A stretch of 64,000 nt of DNA from Actinomycetota bacterium (GTDB taxonomy: Bacteria; Actinomycetota; Actinomycetes; Streptosporangiales; Streptosporangiaceae), in contig DAHVAN010000318.1 of NCBI GenBank assembly GCA_027314595.1, positions 24,241 through 88,240 on the forward strand. The letters are read 5' to 3'. A model generated the notes under the pieces. That model ran no database searches, was not told the origin of the DNA, and saw only the letters and a program-made list of their open reading frames with translations. Each line of letters starts with the position of its first letter. The first letter of the stretch is position 1. The translations under genes and the position numbers were made by a program. Positions 61,942 to 64,000 of this stretch are shown here, one piece after another.

Positions 61942-62304
61942 TCAGGTGGAGATGTCGGGATACGGAAGGGAGAAGTGCGACAGGCGCTGCGCGTACTCGA
62001 GCTGGAAGCCGAGCGGCCCGGCGTGATCGCGCTCGAACATCGCGATGAACAGGGTCAGCGTCAGGAACGGGTGCGCGCCCAGCTCGAACAGCCTGGGGTA
62101 GTCATGCGTGGCAAGCGCCTCGCGCCCGGCGTCGTCGAACTTCAGCCAGGTGGAGCACTCGCCGCCGTGCACGTTGAGGATCGCGTTCGCGCGCTCGGCT
62201 TCCCACCACTGCACGGTCTCACGCGGCTCCGACCGGTAGCGCTCCACGAGTTCCGGGTCGCGGTCGACGGTGTAGAGGAACTTGTTCAGCAGGTACTTGC
62301 TCAT
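61942..62304 (-). CDS. ligA: Protocatechuate 4,5-dioxygenase-type alpha subunit (LigA-like)
   Basis: 120 residues, the LigA length. Helical small-subunit sequence MSKYLLNKFLYTVDRDPELV, WLKFDDAGREALATHDYPRL, FELGAHPFLTLTLF. In PCA 4,5-dioxygenase the alpha chain caps the active site of the beta chain. The start overlaps the ligB-like stop by 4 bp. Real substrate could be protocatechuate, gallate or a related diol. Confidence 0.9.
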   Translation of the reverse strand: MSKYLLNKFLYTVDRDPELVERYRSEPRETVQWWEAERANAILNVHGGECSTWLKFDDAGREALATHDYPRLFELGAHPFLTLTLFIAMFERDHAGPLGFQLEYAQRLSHFSLPYPDIST

Positions 62305-63164
62305 GCGCCAGCCCCGTTCGGGTACCAGGTGAAGTAGGCCTCCATCGTGTGGAACAGGTCGAGCGTGTCCACGTAGTCGGCCTTCTCGCCGGCGCCTGCC
62401 ACGCCCATCATCAGCATGAAGTCGAGGAACCCGTGCGTGGCGTTGCCCGGCAGCCAGAGGCTGTCAAGCGACACCTCGCCGAGCGCCTTCTCGATGTCGC
62501 CGTTGGCGATCCACTCGACCGCCTTGCGGTCGAACTCGGGGTCCGGGCCGTGCGGGCCGAACTGGCGGGGACCGCCGAGCTCAAGCGACAGGTGGCCGGT
62601 CCCGATGATCGCGACCCGCTGGTCGGCCGGCCAGGATTCGACCAGCTCCCTGATCGTCTGGCCGAGCTTGACGTACCGCTTGGGCTGCGGCAGCGGCGGA
62701 GCGAAGATGTTCGTGTAGACCGGCACGATGGGCAGGTCGGCCTGCGGCCGCAGCGTGATCATGGGGCAGGTGACGCTGTGGTCGATGCGCAGCTCGTTGC
62801 TGAACGCGAGGTCGAAGCCAGCGTCGAGGCCGCTGCGCAGGATGTGCGCCGACAGGTCCTCCTGCCCCCGGAAGAACATCCGCGGCAGGCCGAACTCGCG
62901 TTCCTCGTTGTACCAGTTGGCGTCGTAGAACGGCGCCTTGCCGACGAGGAACTGCGGCATGTTGTCGAGCCAGATCTGGTGGAAGTGGTCGCTGCCCACC
63001 AGCACCAGGACGTCCGGGTTGGCCCTGGTGAGGGTCTCGCGGAACGAGGTGATCTTGGCGACCCACTCGTCGGCGAACGGCGGCCGCTCCGCCCCCGTCG
63101 ACGTGGACGCGCGATAGTAAAAAGGGTGGTGGGTCGAGGCGATGACCGCTGCGATGGTCGCCAT
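62301..63164 (-). CDS. ligB: Extradiol ring-cleavage dioxygenase beta subunit (LigB-like)
   Basis: 287 residues of the LigB class III extradiol dioxygenases. Iron-binding His residues are expected in VIASTHHPFYY (His12/13 area) and near VGSDHFHQIWLDNMPQF (about 57); GTGHLSLELGG (about 193) carries the catalytic His. With the alpha subunit it opens the ring of protocatechuate or a similar diol next to the hydroxyls. It is followed (4-bp overlap) by ligA and preceded by a citrate-synthase-like gene 62 bp away, forming one leftward operon. Confidence 0.92.
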   Translation of the reverse strand: MATIAAVIASTHHPFYYRASTSTGAERPPFADEWVAKITSFRETLTRANPDVLVLVGSDHFHQIWLDNMPQFLVGKAPFYDANWYNEEREFGLPRMFFRGQEDLSAHILRSGLDAGFDLAFSNELRIDHSVTCPMITLRPQADLPIVPVYTNIFAPPLPQPKRYVKLGQTIRELVESWPADQRVAIIGTGHLSLELGGPRQFGPHGPDPEFDRKAVEWIANGDIEKALGEVSLDSLWLPGNATHGFLDFMLMMGVAGAGEKADYVDTLDLFHTMEAYFTWYPNGAGA

Positions 63165-63226
63165 GGCGGCTCCCTTGCCGTGTGTGTCCTACAGGGGGAT
63201 GCGGAGCAGGGTTAAGCGGAACAGGG

Positions 63227-64000
63227 TTACTCGGGCTTCGGCGTCACGTACGTGGCGTTCCTGTCCACATGCAGGTAGATATCGTTGGCGATCGGCATCC
63301 GCTGCTCCTCGGCGAGCTGGCCGAGCAGCCCCGCGGTCCTGGCGAGCAGCGCGAAGCCGCGCAGCATCTCCAGCGGCAGGCCGAGGTCGGCGAGGACCGC
63401 GCCGCAGACGCCCGCGCCGTTCAGCGGCAGCGTCCGGCCGAGCACCTGCGGGTGGACACGGCCGATCGCCTCGAACAGGCGCAGGTGCGGGCCGCGCACG
63501 CCCTCCTCGGTGGCGATCTGGATCAGCCGGGGGGTGCGCGGGTCGCGGACCTTGTGCACCGGGTGCCCGATGCCGGGGACGAACTTCTTCGCGGCCCGCG
63601 CCTTCTTGACCGCGTCCAGCGCGAGCGCGTCGAAGCCAGCGTCGTCGGCGGGGACCTCGCCGGCTTCCGCCAGCGTCGCGCCGAGGAACTGCCCGCAGTC
63701 CTCGGTGACGCCGAGGAACCGGGATCCGCTGCCAAGCAGGCCGGCCGCGAGCGCGCCCTGCAGCGAGTCCGGGGCGGACAGGTAGGTCAGCCGGGCGGCG
63801 ATGGCGGTCGGCGTGAAGCCGTGGTCGGCGAGCGCGACGAGCACCGACTCGAAGACCCGCACCTGCGACGGCGACGGGCGACGCTGGGTCACCATCCACA
63901 GCGTCAGCTCGCCGAAGCCGACCTTGCCCATCAGGTCCTGCGCCAGGTCCTGGCCGAGCAGGGTGATCGTGTCGGCGTCCGAGGTACCGAGCGACGTCGG
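63227..64000 (-). CDS. Citrate-synthase-like / citryl-CoA lyase family protein (partial, runs off right edge)
   Basis: The reading frame is open to the window edge, so the N-terminus is missing; 257 codons plus stop are seen. Citrate-synthase fold marks: TSLGTSDADTITLLGQDLAQ at the edge, VLVALADHGFTPTAIAARL, the conserved FVPGIGHPVHKVRDPR loop (catalytic His), and NGAGVCGAVLADLGLP. Short relatives of this type are annotated as citryl-CoA lyases. Upstream of ligBA on the same strand, it may process a C4-C6 dicarboxylic intermediate of ring cleavage; this role is inferred from position only. Confidence 0.85.
   Translation of the reverse strand, partial: PTSLGTSDADTITLLGQDLAQDLMGKVGFGELTLWMVTQRRPSPSQVRVFESVLVALADHGFTPTAIAARLTYLSAPDSLQGALAAGLLGSGSRFLGVTEDCGQFLGATLAEAGEVPADDAGFDALALDAVKKARAAKKFVPGIGHPVHKVRDPRTPRLIQIATEEGVRGPHLRLFEAIGRVHPQVLGRTLPLNGAGVCGAVLADLGLPLEMLRGFALLARTAGLLGQLAEEQRMPIANDIYLHVDRNATYVTPKPE

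Overview
The window is a GC-rich (roughly 70%), GC3-biased chromosomal segment from an actinomycete. The clearest lineage marker is a conservon (cvnA-D, 20276-23333), typical of morphologically complex actinobacteria. Other actinobacterial traits are TreY/TreZ, a PadR-controlled MacB-type exporter, frequent GTG starts and many 4-bp ATGA overlaps. No rRNA, tRNA, CRISPR array, phage or intact insertion sequence was seen. I cannot name the species.

Layout. 1-1614: decayed sugar ABC operon (ATPase and binding protein with frameshifts and deletions). 1728-5311: PadR regulator with an ABC ATPase and FtsX-type permease. 5440-9983: carbohydrate ABC importer with two different binding lipoproteins and one MalF/MalG-type permease pair, no ATPase. 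10000-14119: dehydrogenase scrap, G-quadruplex motif, GAF-SpoIIE-HATPase phosphatase coupled to a methyltransferase, and a Tat-exported cytokinin-dehydrogenase-like flavoenzyme. 14391-19908: DUF445 protein, MtnA, aquaporin, LigM-like O-demethylase, acylphosphatase. 20276-26574: conservon, STAND/TPR protein, GNAT. 26578-30252: APC permease, GntR regulator, ECF sigma factor with a Gly/Ser-rich membrane partner. 30285-37972: assorted single genes (APH-like kinase, carotenoid-type FAD oxidoreductase, methyltransferase, LLM flavoprotein, NERD protein, unknowns). 37973-38918: gene-free tract with a perfect hairpin. 39343-42489: an EndoQ-like PHP nuclease fused to a UvrD helicase. 42525-51055: broken NTF2-like gene, cellobiose phosphorylase, short MetE-type methyltransferase, TreZ and TreY. 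51213-53064: heme O synthase, gluconokinase, Smr protein. 53053-58644: TetR regulator facing a DrrAB-type exporter through a triple-repeat operator, then MTB12-like lipoprotein, MFS exporter and a small membrane protein. 58574-61354: GH63-like glucosidase. 61400-61880: transposase remnant, strong hairpin and a dispersed repeat. 61942-64000: LigA, LigB and a citrate-synthase-like lyase entering from the right edge.

How genes fit together (inference). LigM-like demethylase, short MetE-type methyltransferase and LigAB form a scattered set for methoxylated aromatics: O-demethylation to methyl-tetrahydrofolate, methyl transfer to homocysteine, and extradiol ring cleavage. Cellobiose phosphorylase, sugar importer, GH63 enzyme, gluconokinase and TreYZ describe plant-polysaccharide use and alpha-glucan to trehalose conversion. 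Together this suggests a soil or litter saprophyte. The observations most worth following are the EndoQ-UvrD fusion, the three GTACANCGTAC repeats between the TetR gene and its exporter, the 31-bp-period intergenic repeat found at two distant loci, and the several remnants of lost genes.
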